Below the pieces are notes generated by a model. It was given only the letters and a program-made list of their open reading frames with translations. It searched no databases and had not been told where the DNA came from. DNA of 64,000 nt from Sclerodactyla briareus (Eukaryota; Echinodermata; Holothuroidea; Dendrochirotida; Sclerodactylidae). The stretch lies in assembly GCA_026419785.1 (NCBI GenBank), contig JAODTK010000045.1:248001-312000 (forward strand). The letters run 5' to 3'. Below, piece by piece: positions 22,730 to 36,700 of this stretch; the stretch's first letter is position 1; every line of letters begins with the position of its first letter. Both the position numbers and the translations under genes were made by a program.

Positions 22730-25700
22730 TTTTCTAAGTATTTTAATTGAGGAGATTTCGTCCTGCTTTCGAAGTATAAACAGTTTATTTGTGTATCAAG
22801 TTTAAGACATTGTATATGGTTATGGAGCAATGCTCAGTTTTATGTGTGCTTCCATTATGTAGCTAGCTAGGCCTACTTTAAATGTTCTTTACTGCAGATA
22901 TTCCTCCTACCTTCAAAGTACGAAACACACTTGTATTTCAGGGCTGACATACAGTTCTTAAGGCATTTAATTTTTTTGAGAACCCTTCGTTCATGCGTGC
23001 TCATTTGTAGTAGCTCGGCCTACTAAATATTTCCTTCACTGCAGATCTCCGTCCGCTTGTTCAAACACTATGTTTTTTTTCCCCCCTCGCTGACGTTCAA
23101 GTCTTATTTATACAATAATAGAACTTGTGTTTATTTTTGTACCTTCATCCATACATATATATGCTACTCATGCAAGGAGCCGAATGGCTATGAAGTGCCC
23201 ATTATAGCATCTAAACACATGGATGCAGATTTCAGCCAAAAGACCTTTCAGGACATCATCCCTTATGCTTGGTTTATAGAACATTCCTCGCTTATGAGGG
23301 AACTTAAGGGGAACAAGTGGGTCATCTAAGCCCTACGGCTATCAGTGACGCTTTGCAAGCAAACATTCCTAGTTTGATTCCAGAGCAGGCCCCCGACATT
23401 TCCCCTTTCAGGTTGCTGTAGTTGTGAAGGGCCCCGCTTGCTCGTCTCTCTGGTTCTGCTGTAATACAGTTGATTTGTGCTGAGTACCTGGGGTTCTGTT
23501 TCGGGTATTTTGTACTTGCTCGTTGGTGCTTGAGCAGTCAGGAATCGTTTCTCCAGGTTTATGAGAAACGGTGCCAGAATCCTAAGACGGCTAATCGTCT
23601 CTTTCGGCAGTGAGTAAAAATGGCCCTCCCCGGGAAGGAGGTTGGGAATGTTACACTCCTGCCGTCAATATGCACGAGCACTAGTCGAGAAGAGTTTGTT
23701 TAGCGCCGGTGCTCCTGCCAGGTCAATATGGCCAGGGTTTGTCAGAGTTGTATCCCAACTTTGATGGATTGGCCACCATTCTTATGGTGCTCCTATTCAT
23801 TATGTACTCATCCCACGTACAATCAATGATTCCCTTATCTGACTCGTGGTTAAAACTAAATAAATCTTTACAACTCCTGATCACAATGAGTCTAGGCTAG
23901 CATTCTTTTTAGCCTGACCTTCCGGGAAATTTGTTGATAGAACAATAGCAAATCGAGGCATAGAGCGAGTTCAATGCAAAAAAATCCTTCAAACATCGTG
24001 TAGGTCCAAAACCTATGCAGATTAATTTCAAACAGCTATATCTCCCATACAATTCTACTACCAAGACTCAAGAATTGACCCTTCCATCCACCATTGTGGG
24101 TGGGTGGGGCCCTGCATATCACGAGGCAGGTCCCTCAAGGTCAAACATTGAGGTGGTGAAACCATTTCTAAATGCTCCATGTGATAGAAGACATTGCAGA
24201 AGGTTGTAAAAAAATAGAACTGGTTTACCAATATTTCATTTTCCAAAATGCTTTAATTCCTAGGCTTTTTTTCTTCACAACTGGTTGAGGAATAATAATG
24301 TGATGAGTAAACACGGTAAAGTGAACCACTTGTGGGTGCTTTATAACCACTGTGGACTGCTGCGATGCATGACTCTTATTTACAAACTGAGATAACAAGG
24401 CTTGTTTGGACTACAAAATGCCTAAAATTGGTATTAGTTACATGGGCCCCCCATACCTCAATTTGCAACCTAATTTCTAATTACATTTTGAGATGGGCCA
24501 ATTACCTGAATACTCAGGCAAGCCCTAAACATGCCTGACCAGTCCTCCTTGTGGAGGTAAATGATTCAGTTGCAGAACCGAATGTACAGGGAATGAAAAT
24601 TGAGGTTGTACACAATTTGATGTAAATTTACTGATTAATGTAGTATTAATGTACTTTCCTAAAGATACTCACTTTGTCCCCAAACGCAATTAATTACTAT
24701 ACCTCAATCTTCAAAATAATTTTTTAGTCATTGTCCAAGCTGCTGAAAAATATGTACAAAGCATATAAATTAGTTTTTCAAAGTCCAAGGGTGTGTGACC
24801 TGGACCCTATTTTACAACTCCAAACATGCCTTTCTGATAGAGCAGCTGCCTCATCTCGAAGGGCGTAGTAGTATTAGAGCCTTATTCAATCTAGAACGAT
24901 AAATTTAAACTACAGTGGTTACATTATTAGCCATTAGGGAGCTCCGAAACAGTGGTGGCTGGGAAAGCTCTGAATAGGCGGATTTTGTGAGGTCTCTGCC
25001 AAACATTCTCCTGAATATTTGACAAATTAACTCTTCAAATTTTGGTCCGCACGTTATTGCCTCTGTTCATGTGTGGCGGGGGCTGTTGGGTGTGAGCAAT
25101 AATTTTTTATTGTGACAGTGCCTTGGGAGGCAATATGCCTATGTAACTCTTCATCTAGGTAGGGCATGGATGCAGGGGCCTTGTAACTACCATTCATTTC
25201 CAGCATTCAGCCAGCCATGTAGAGCAAGTCAGTGCCACAGGCAAAGGTGGCAATGATGTTTACCACCAAAGGAGGGACTCACAATAAGGACTGTCAAAGA
25301 TTTTTGTGGGCAGCCCCAGAGATCATGAGATCAGTGAGGGTCGGTTCCTAATACACTATTGCCAATTGTGCTTCTTAGGCATATGGTGTGCCTTCCCGCG
25401 GGCGATCCTATGTACCCAGGGAACCTACGTACACAATATTTTTCAATGGGGAGCATGAACTTGTTGTGGCCAACAACATTTTGTGAGACCAACATTTCAT
25501 TTCGACTTTTTCTCAATCTTTTTTTCGGCATCTCAGATCAAATCGTTGTTAGCTGCTATCATGGGGTTGAAATTCACAAATAAAGTGTCATTATATCCCA
25601 CATGGGGATATTATGAACTTGTTGGTCTTCGCCATCGCCGCCGCCGCAGGAGAATTTATGTGTTAGCGCGATAATGCTCCAACGCATTGCGGATTGACTT
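22730..25700. other. No recognisable feature
   Basis: AT-rich sequence with only short open frames. I saw no exon supported by both splice sites and similarity. Confidence 0.45.
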
Positions 25701-25736
25701 GACACTTTTTGCAACCACGAGGAGGGCGGCCATCTA

Positions 25737-26107
25737 TTGACAAACATGGCGAGCGTTTTGAGACCAACTCTCATTTTTTTGCCCCTGGGGCCCCCCGGCC
25801 GGGTATTTTGGATTTTTTTGCAAAACATTTTTATCGCTAATTCGTGCGTTTCGGAACATGGCAATCGTTTTGGGACCAACTTTAATTTTTGTCTTATGGG
25901 CCCCCCACCCGGCCGCCATTTTGAATTTTTTGGACGACACTCTTTTTCATCACTGATTTGCAAGTTTTGGAACATGGCGATCGTTTTGGCATCAACTTGT
26001 CATTTTCCCCCCCCTTGGACCTCACCCCGCGGCCATTTTTATTTTGACAAAACGTTTCATCACAGATTTGCACATTTGGAACATGGCCATCATTTGGGAC
26101 AAACTTT
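25737..26107. repeat. Tandem repeat, about 3.3 units of 113 bp
   Basis: AACATGGCGATCGTTTTGGG recurs near 25743, 25856, 25972 and 26080. GGCCCCC...CGGCCG(C)CATTTT lies in each unit. The long frame through it on either strand is a repeat artefact. Confidence 0.85.
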
Positions 26108-26639
26108 CTTCAGCCTCATTGGACCCTACCCGATCTCAGTCGTTATCAAATGGACATTGTCTCTTCCACTGATTGCTCAAATGTGGGTATATATACAACG
26201 TTGGCGGGTAACCGCCAGGGCATTCCGAGTTTCTAGTATACCACTGTGGCCTGTCTAGTGGATTCATCCCGATACCGACCAAGCGATGGGATAATGGCAG
26301 GCAGCATGCATATTATCGTTCTTGGTCCTAGGTTTTGAGTAGATGTTATCAAAATAACAGAAGTCACGTCTATATTTTCCTCAAGAGTGAGTTTTCGAAA
26401 TGAACCGAATCTTGTATGCAGACCCAAATCTATGTATACCCCTTGACCCCTTCCCTCACAAGGTGGTTGATATAATGGCTACCATATTTTGTGTATTACC
26501 TTGCCTGTGATGTTCCTTGGGGTGATAGTGTACTGAGAACACCTCACTACATTACTTACAGGGGTACCATAACGGATTCATCAGATGCAGCTCTGGTTAT
26601 TCATATTGCCAAACCTGTAGCAAACTTCTACCACCCCAA

Positions 26640-26690
26640 CTCCCCTCACTCCTCTCCCCCCCCTCCCCCCCTTCCCCCCCCCCCCCCATC
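26640..26690. repeat. C-rich tract with 14-base C run
   Basis: Interrupted C runs end in a pure 14-base run at 26674-26687. A matching G run of 14 lies at 27328-27341. Confidence 0.9.
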
Positions 26691-27687
26691 CCAAGGGCCA
26701 CCATAACTGGACACACCTCACTATATTACTTGCAGGGGCATTGTCGCTATATTAGGGTTGTCGCTAATTACCACACCTGTAAGCAACTGCTAAACCCGCC
26801 AAAGACCCCCAACATGCACCCCCCCCTTGATGCCCTAGGATGTAACCTAACCAATGTAAACGAATTCTAAAGCAGTTTCCTAATTATCGAAGCCCGCTTG
26901 TCTCTCACACATCGAGACTGAAGACTTAGTAGTTTTGTGTGGGCTAATAATCCAGATGCTACTCTTGAGCAGGGATGTTCCCACTGCAAGGCACTCTGAC
27001 AATTTGGCCAAATTCGCCTGGCACTTATCATTACAATACTGTGTTTACAGATGTCTCTGTCCTCACGAACAATTTTACAGGTACTCAGGAATTTCTAGGC
27101 ACATTCCTGCTCTGAGTCTGGGCAGATTGATCAAGTCCCTCACCACATTTAGTTAGGAGCAGATTAATCATTGTTGACGACGTCGGGTCACAGATTCTTA
27201 GGTCTTCCGTCGTAGCATGACATTGGGCTCCCTCACAGCTCTATCAGGCTACATTCCCGTATAATCAGTTTTAGGTGATCATTATGTGTGGTCCTTCACT
27301 GAGCAATTAGGGGTAGGAGCGAGAGGAGGGGGGGGGGGGGGCATTTGATGGGCAGGATCATGATTACTTGATGGCATGGAATATAACTAATACAGTCATT
27401 ACCAGTTAACAAAGCTATCACTGTACAAGTAGGATAAGGCATTATACAAGGCACCTTTGCATGCATTCCTGGAACTTATTTACGAGTAGCAAGTGGTCAG
27501 ACTTTCATGAATAATGAGTGCAACTGACGTGAACTTCCTCTCTCTCAGCATACAAACTTAAAAAGGCAGGACAGATTACAGATTGATGCATTAATCAAGA
27601 TGTGCCAATTATACGAAGGTCCCTTCAGATTCTGAATTGTCACCGCCTCAGTATGTGAGAAAACTGGACGTCATCCTGCCCTCATAA

Positions 27688-27737
27688 TCACTGCCCCTTC
27701 TTGAAGCTACCCTTGGCTTTCTTCGCCTGCTGTCCTT
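27688..27737 (-). CDS. FEN1: FEN1 terminal exon (tentative start)
   Basis: The frame ending at TGA (27688-27690) reads [15 protein letters not shown], matching the basic nuclear-localising tail of FEN1. The acceptor chosen (GACAAG|AAGG) is weak and its phase is one base off from exon 10. Confidence 0.65.
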
Positions 27738-30700
27738 CTTGTCATCCAGGCATGTGGTATAAGAAAGAATTTGCACAAGATGGAACTAGCTCCCCGAAAC
27801 CATCACATTTATTTAGCGGTAGACAAACATGAAACCATCCAGATCATGGGGGAATCGAAACAGGCAGCCTTCAACCCCTATCAACAGACGCAACAGGACA
27901 CACACAACAGTGCTTTTCATGCTGCAAAACGTCAAGTCTTATATGGCATTTTTGACAGAACTGTAAGACAAACCCACACATTCAGACTTTTACACCTGCA
28001 TACATGAGCATATGGACCAAATCTTTTAATTTAAAAAAAAAAACGCTTCATGAACATGAAAAATACCAGAGCACAGAAACCTGTGCTACATATGTGTTAC
28101 GAAGCAAATCAGTCATGAGAAAAGTTTCAAATCCAGATAGGAGTATACAGTAGCAGCCAATTTGACAATCGACACAATTTTGTGGTATGGGCTTTGGAAC
28201 CAAAACATGTGGTGTTGTTAGCTATATGCTATACAACTGAGTACATCAATTCAAGGCTTGTTTCAATGTCAAAAACTTCACCAAAGTAGGCTGTTATAGC
28301 CAATCGTACATACATATGTTTTCCAACTGTGAGAACTCGCCGCAGTCGTTGAACCCTCGACAAAAGGGGTGAGCATTCTAGGGATATGAGCAAGTTTAAC
28401 AAAAGTAGGATAACCATGGGGGGCATTCAGTTTATATAAAGGAATGGTTGAATTCTTGGCACCAGTTGAAGAGAGAAGGTGGGTTACGTGTTTCCAATCA
28501 TGTCACCCAAGCCATGTGTGTATATAAAGCCTCTTTCCCGGAATATAACAAACCTACCTTTTCGTCATAGTGCCTGTTAGAGACACGGTGAGAAGACTGT
28601 CCAAGGAAGACCCTGTGTTACCCCTTACGCCCTTCCTCAGCTTTGAATGCCATTCGATTCGCTCCTCACTGTCAGAAATATAACATAGAAAAGAGTGTAT
28701 TCAGTATCTTCGAAGTGCAACATTTAATATTGCAATTATGTGGATACCTCTGATACAGTAAATGAAATTTGACAACCTACGTGCCTGGTAACATACAATA
28801 TATCAGAACCAAGGGTGGGCACATTCATAGCTTATAGAAGCTGACCAACCCATGATTATGGGGTACAAAGTGGACCATATCACACTAAGTGCATTAAAAT
28901 TATAAAAATTTCCAAATTCAAAAAAAAGCTTAGTAAGTAGCTTGCTACTATATTGGTTGAAAGTTATGGAATGAGCTCAAACATTTAATTACACAAGATG
29001 GCTGATTACCCTATTTTGTTGCACCCAAATCCAAACAAAATGAGTTCACAGATCCCGAATGCTATATAAAAAATTTCATGCATTGTCTCATGGTCTCGAG
29101 GAATCCCCATCACACACAATGACAGTGCTGGTGAGTCTTATATGCAGAAATTGGAGCTATCCCTACACACTGCCAACAGCCAGTATCATTGCATGGGACA
29201 TCAAGGTAGAGGTAGAAACTTATAGTAGATGCATCACAATGATTGTATCTTTCATTTCCTTGGGTACACATACACTAGGGTGTTGTATGGTCAAATGTAA
29301 GAATCTCATCACTAGTGTTCAAACGGTAATCGGTATCGTACGGATTATGGCATAATCGAAATCGGTATCGGTCAATTGCTCATCTAGTTCCGATTACCAG
29401 ATACCGATTACCCATAGCACATGGGCGGCAGGAATGGCAACATTTATGGCTCAAATTGGAACACTGTGTACGTAAACACACATTCAAAATATCACACAAG
29501 TTGAAGCAAAATGTCTTCCACTGGCGCTGGGCAACCCTACACCTCGAAATCCGCCCTCCCCGATAAATAAAACTCACAAAACGATTGTTCATTAGGCCGT
29601 AACATAACTACCACATAACCATTGTCTCGATTTGAATGGATTAAAAACTGAAGCAAGACACGGCCTGGAATTTGATTGCAAATGTAAAAATCATTGCTGA
29701 AACTAATAATTATCATCACTGTATCCAGTGAGAATTGGTGAATCGATCCATTCATTCGTGGCATGGAGTACCGTAGGTCTACGCGAGTCACAGGCCACAG
29801 CATTATTTTCGCGGAACAGCGACTGTTTCCGCTCGAGTGTTTCGGTCCTAATCACAGGGTCAATTCAAAAACCCATCGACGTTAACTGTGTGTGGAAAGA
29901 TGATCGAGTTGATGTGAAATGACGGCACTACATGTGTACACACACTACCATGTTGATTGTGTACGGTGTATGCACTCGCAAACAGTGGCGCTGTGCTGCG
30001 TTGGCATGCAAAGGACATTTTTTCCAGGCTGCTCATGCAGCCTGGTCCTATAATGTCGATTTGCCACGCTACCCCATCCCTTAATCCATTTCAAGTGTCA
30101 GATAATATTTTGTTTCCTTCGCTGGGAGCCCAAACATATGCATGCAATTAAAAGGATGGAGTCGGATAAGTATTGACTCAAAACTAAAGCTGAATTATGA
30201 CTACCCCTGTAGGCCTATTGATGAGATTTAACTCAGGCAAGTTGCCTACTCTGTAAGGTCTATCCGTATAATGTGCTGACGTGATAATCATTATCGGACC
30301 GAATATGGAAAAATAATAGGTAATCAGTATATCCGTATTGGCATAATCGTTTGCACACTACTCATCACAAGATTTGAATGAGTTGCCCTATATCAAAATT
30401 CTGCTTCTTCAAACTTCTGCATTTTGAATCAATACTACAAGGAAACAAGGAGCTGTTTCATCAAACTTCGAGTACAGCTGTTAATTGTGAATCAACTTCT
30501 GAACCTCGACCCATTAACAACCCGAATGTTTACTCACTTGAACCAACACTTCTTGCCCATAAAGTCAATGATACCTTCCTCATCAGGATCATCCATTTTC
30601 AGCTGTGGGTGAAAAAATAACCGTTGTGATGGCAACTCATACCTGATACTGATCATTAATATATACTGCAATACAAAACTACCTTTGGCCAGCAATGAGG

Positions 30701-33700
30701 GAGTACATCACACCTTGGCTCATAGTGCACACATAGTTGCACGAGTTGCAACTGTGTCACTTCTCTACATAGATACTGCCCAGGAGCACCCTGCCCAGGC
30801 TACCACTTCAACCAGCCGTGGAAGAATGGGAGTGTGCCACAAAGTACAAAACTCTGACTCCCATCCTCTCCCTGCAGAGAGTTAGTTTCAGTCAGCAATC
30901 ACCAAGTTTCATGGGCATTGACATGCTTCCACTAAGGTTTTCTCCCGGGGACGCTCACTATCGATGGTTGAGTGTCCCCTGTCTTCCTCCCTAATCTGTA
31001 GGCATTTCCCTGAACCTGCCAGAGGTCCAAGGTCAGGAGCAGGGACCCTGGTAATATCAATGGACAGTCCAGACCTTGGCAACCTACCGCTGTGGGGCAA
31101 AATCCGCCCACGGTTTCCTTGGCACCCGGGATCTGACCGGAAACAGAGTAACCTGCTATCAAGCACTATCTTGGCCTCAACTGGTATTCTTCCGGCCACC
31201 AACCCTCAGCTCAGTGGTGTTTAATAGCTCTCTACAAGCATTTGTCACGAATAAGCATCATTGTTATCATATCCCTGTGAGCTTCAAATGCAGGGGGGTA
31301 TCCAGATATTGATAGGAGGCACAAGGCATGAGTGACACTGTTCCTGGGGAGTGGTATAAACGGGGTAGTTTTTACCCCCCGCCATACAAATTTTTGGCTT
31401 TTGCAGATGAGCTGAGATGCAACCCTAATTTTGAACAATCTATCATTTTGAGACAACATCACCATCCTTTGGAAGCAAAGAACAATTTGTCTTCCTGGGA
31501 AAAACTTTGTCCAGATGCATAGCCAGATCCTATTATTTTACATTTGAAATGTTGGCAACGAGGGAACAACATCATCATTTTCCATTTTTTACTAATCGTG
31601 GACCCTTCAGAGTAATAGACAATGTTCGACAGGTAAGCCGCTGCAGGACAAAGATTGACAACCTAATGTTTTCACTGTGTGCTCCGACTGATGACAATAA
31701 ATTCAAGTAACAAGGACACATCTTAGGGTATTTACAACAATGGTCCACAAACATAACAAGGGCTAGCGCTCCCAGTGTCTCTCCTGGTTCGCGATCAGCG
31801 TTTATCCATCTAATAGTCCACCATGCAACAGTTTACAGAATTTCATGTGTTGCTTTAAGTTTATGGTATAGCATTTAACCGTAACTAATCAGTGAACATT
31901 TCAATTCGTAAGGACTGATTATGGACATTGTCTACTAGGAGTGAAGAAGTATAAGTTTGGTGGAAAGTGACTAAGATCGCCTAAATTATGAATTAGACAC
32001 ATATTCAACTTCCTATTGACGCAATTGCTCATTTCACATATCCCAGGACCACAACTAATACATGGGAATTCAACAAACGTGAACATTTTCATGAATTGAA
32101 ACATTTATCCACATACTGCATAACCCCCCAGTGACTCGAGTCAATGTTTGTTAAATTTTGGGGAAAAACAAGGTAGACCATACCAATCCAGCTTCAGGAA
32201 AATCAACCAACTTTGAAATTGGTAAACAACCCAATGCAAACTAGACACACTGATGACCTCCTGTCCCCATCAACCCTATGTGAAATAATACAATTTTAAT
32301 AGTGAATCATCACAAGAGTGCTCTATTCACAGAAATGAGTGGTGATGGAATGAAAAAAATCTGACGGAACTTGTGATTTTGCAATAAATTATGCAATTAG
32401 ACGACTCAATTACCATATTTAAACGCTGAAAATCTAATCATTCCATCTACACTTCATATCCCCCGCCTCTATGTGCCATACCAGTCACGCATAGCACGTA
32501 CGGTTTCATCTGTAAGTTTGCTAACGAGCCTGAACAATAGAGTACCTAAAATAAGCTAATTACCTTACTTACTAAGACAAACCGCCTGCGGTAGAAAACC
32601 GCCAACTTATATAGCCCCACTTTGACACTAACCATTTCTAATTTTGTTGCCCTTTAACCTCCTTAAATAAGAGCACCTTTATAGTCAAGAGTCCAACCTT
32701 TATCCACCACATGACCAACCACCGCAGATGGTCTAAATTGAGGTCAAGGTCCACACACATTCAGGCAACAAGTATATCACAATGGTTAACCAGCCAGCCT
32801 TCGCAAATATTTCAATTCTCCGATTCTCCGCCAGGAACAGTTTTTTGACCCCTAAGTGACCTTGAATGACTTTCAATGACATGACAGTTTTTATACAATC
32901 GTACTCTCCATGTGATCATCCACTCCTAGAATCATTTTGTATTCTGATAACATGCCCAGTGCTATGCCAAAAAAGTAATTAAATCAGTTTTTTGACCCCT
33001 ACGTGACCTTTAATGACTTCATTACATGGCGGTTTTTTTATAAAAATTGTTACAACTCCATGTGATGCATCCACTCCTAGTCGCATATTGCATTCCAATG
33101 AACACCCTAAGGTTTTGCGAAAAAGCTATTAATTAAACTTGGACCCCTTGTAACTACCAAAGTATGTGGTCCGCTCGAAGCGGGAGTTGGTTTCCTCCAT
33201 GAATATCACACAAGGTCTATACATATCCAAAAATAACCCTTTTTCTATTTTTTTTGCGCCTGTACCTCCTTAAATAAGCACCTTGATTCAAGACTTCAAC
33301 CTTAACCACATGACCACCCGACGAGGTCCAATTGGGGCAGAGTCCACAACAACATCAGTCACAATTATATCAAATGGTGAGCCCCTTTCCATCCTCCACG
33401 ATTTCAATCTCCGTTTATGGCCAGAAAACAGTTTTTGCCCCCTAAGTGACTTCGAATTACCTTTAATTACATGGCAGTTTTTTTAAAATTTTAACTCTCC
33501 CTGTGATACCAACCTCCCTAGGACATTTTGCATTCTGAGAACATGCCCAGTCTAATTGCCAAAAGTACTAAAAGCGTTTTTTGGACCCCTACGTGACCTT
33601 TGATGACCTTCAATGACATGGCTGTTTTTTATAAAAATTGTTACTCTCCATGTGCTGCACCACTCTATAGGCATGGTGCATTTCCGCTGACATGCCTAAT

Positions 33701-36700
33701 GTTATTGCGAAAAAGCTATTAAAATTAACCTTGACCCCTTGTAACTACCAAAGTAAACGTCCCATCGAAGCGGAAGTTGGATCTCCCCCATAAAGCACAC
33801 CAAGGTATATCACATATCCCAAAATACCTTTCTATTTTGTTTGGCCCGTCCTCCTTGAATAAGCACATTATTCAAAACTGAACTTACCACAGGACCAACC
33901 CGACAGAGGTCAAAATTGAGTCAGAGTCACACCTCATGCAGGTCAACAATTATTGACCAGGGGAACCTTCCCCTCCTTCACAGATATTCATTCTCCGTTA
34001 TCGCCAGAACACAGTTTTTGACCCTTGTTGACCTTGAATGACCTTCAATGACATGACAGTTTTTATAAAATTGTAACTCCCATGTGATACATCCACTCCT
34101 AAGAGCATTTTGGATGCTGATGAACATGCCCATGCTATTGCCAAAAAGTATTACCATCATTTTTTGACCCCTAGGTGACCTTTAATGACCTTCAATACAT
34201 GGCTGTTTTTTATAAAAATTGTTACTCTCCCATGTGATGCATGCACTCCTAGAAGCCATTTGCATTCCAATGAACAACAGCCTTAATGTATTGCGAAAAA
34301 GCTATTACATGAAACTTTGCACCCCTTGTAACTACCAAAGTATGCGTCCGTCGAGGCGGGAGTTGGTTTTTCCCCATAAAGCACAAAAGTTCTATCACAT
34401 TCCAAAAAGTAACCCGTTTCTATTTTTTTTGCCTGTAACCCTTATAAGCCACCATTTATTCACGACTCACCTTTAAACCACATGACCCCGACAAGGTCAA
34501 AATTGAGGGCAGGTCAACACATTCAGGTCAACATTTAGCACAATGGTAACCTTTCCAGGCCTTCCCAGATATTCAATTTCTCCGATTATGGCAGCAAACA
34601 GTTTTTGAACTCTAAGTGCACTTGAATGACCTTTATGACATGGTACAGTTTTTTAAGAAAACGGAACTTCCATGTGATACAGCCACGCCTAGGAGCATTT
34701 GGGTGAATTCTGATGAACATGCCCAGTGCTAATCCCAAAAAGTACTGAATCAGTTTTTGACCCCTACGTGACCTTTGCTTACCTTCCATACATTTTTTGG
34801 CGGTTTTTATAAAAATTGTTACTCTCCTGTGATGCTCCACTCCTAGTCGCATATTGCATTCCAATGAACCGCCTAATGGTAGTGGCGAAAAGCTATTATT
34901 AAACTTTGACCCCTTGTCACTACCAAAGTAAGTTTCGATCGAAGCGGGAGTTGTCTCCTCCATACAAGCCACAAAGGTCTATCACATATCCAAAAATCCA
35001 TTTCTATTTTTTTTTGCCGTAACCTCCTTAAATAGCACATTTATTCAAGACAAAGAACCCTTTAACACCACATACCACCCGCCAGAGGTCACATTGAGGT
35101 CAAAGTCCACACAGCAGTCCAATTATATCACCATGGTGCACCTTTTCCAAGCTTTCACAGATATTCAACTCTCCCGATTAATCGCCCCAAAAACGTTTTT
35201 GGACCCCTTAGTGACCTTGAATGACCTTCAGAAACATGAATTTTTTATGAAATTGTAACCTCGCATTGAATACTCCACGTCTAAGAGCATTTGCATCTGA
35301 TACACGAGCCCAGTGCTATTGCCAACAAAGTATTAACATCAGTTTTTGACCCCTACGTGACCTTGATGACCTGTCAATGACATGGCTTTTTATAAAATAT
35401 GTACTCTCCATGTGATGCATCCACTCCTAGAAGCATATGCATCGCAATGACACGCCTAATTTTATTGCTAAAAAGCCATTAAATTAAACTTTGACCCCTT
35501 GTAACTACCAAAGTAACCGATCGAAGCGGGAGTTGGTCTCCTCCATAAGCACACAAAGGTCTATCACATATCCAAAAATAACCAGTTTCTATTTTTTTTT
35601 GCCCGTAACTCCTTAAATAAGCACATTTATTCAAGACACCCTTTAAACCACATGACCACACGACCGAGGTCAAATTGAGTCATAGGTCACACACATTCAG
35701 GTCCCACAATTATATCACAATGGTGAACCTCCAGCCTTCACAGATATTCAATTCTGCGATTATCGCCAGAAAACAGTTTTTGACCCCCTTAGTGACCTTT
35801 GTAATGACCTTCATGACTGACAGTTTTTATGAAAATTGTAACTCTTCCATGTGATACATCCCCTCCTAGATCATTTTGCTTCTGATACAACACCCCAGTG
35901 CTATTGCCAAAAAAGTATTAAAATCTTTTTTGACCCCTACGTGACCTTAATTACCTTCAATTACATCGTTTTTATAAAAATTGTTACTCTCCATTGTGCA
36001 TCCACTTCCAGAATCAATTGGCATGCCAATGAACACGCCTAATGTTATTGCGAAAGCTATTAAATGAACTTTTGACTCCCCTTGTAACTACCCAAGAATG
36101 CGTCCGATCGAACGGGAGTTTTTGGTTTCCTCCATAAAGCACCCAAAGGTCTATCACATATCCAAATTAACCATTTCTTCTATTTTTTTTTGCCCGTAAC
36201 ATCCTTAAATAAGCACATTTTATTGAGATTCGACCTTTAACCACAGTGACCCACCCTACAGGTCAATTGAGGTCAAGTCACACACATGCAGGTCCACATT
36301 ATATAACAATGGTGAACCTTCCAGCCTTTCAACAGATTTCAAACTCTCCCGCTTACTCGCCAGAAAACAGTTTTTGACCCCTCGTGACCCTTGAATGACC
36401 TTCAATTACATTACATTTTTATGAAAATGTAACTCTCCATGTGAACATCCACTCCTAGGAGCATTTTGCATTCTGATGAACACGCCCAGTGCTATTGCCG
36501 AAAAGTACCAAAATCACTTTTTGACCTCAACTTGACCTTTATGACCTCGGATGCATGAACCATTTTTATAAAAAATGTAACCCTACCATGGTTACAACCC
36601 CTGGTCCTGAAAATATAACCACATCATGAAAGGTCACTTGACGTTGTTGCAGGAACACATACTATTTGGGAGTTATATGCCCATAGTGACCTTGAATGAA

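Noticed and set aside
25737-26258. 173-residue open frame
   Set aside because: Spans the 113-bp tandem repeat; an open frame also exists on the other strand.
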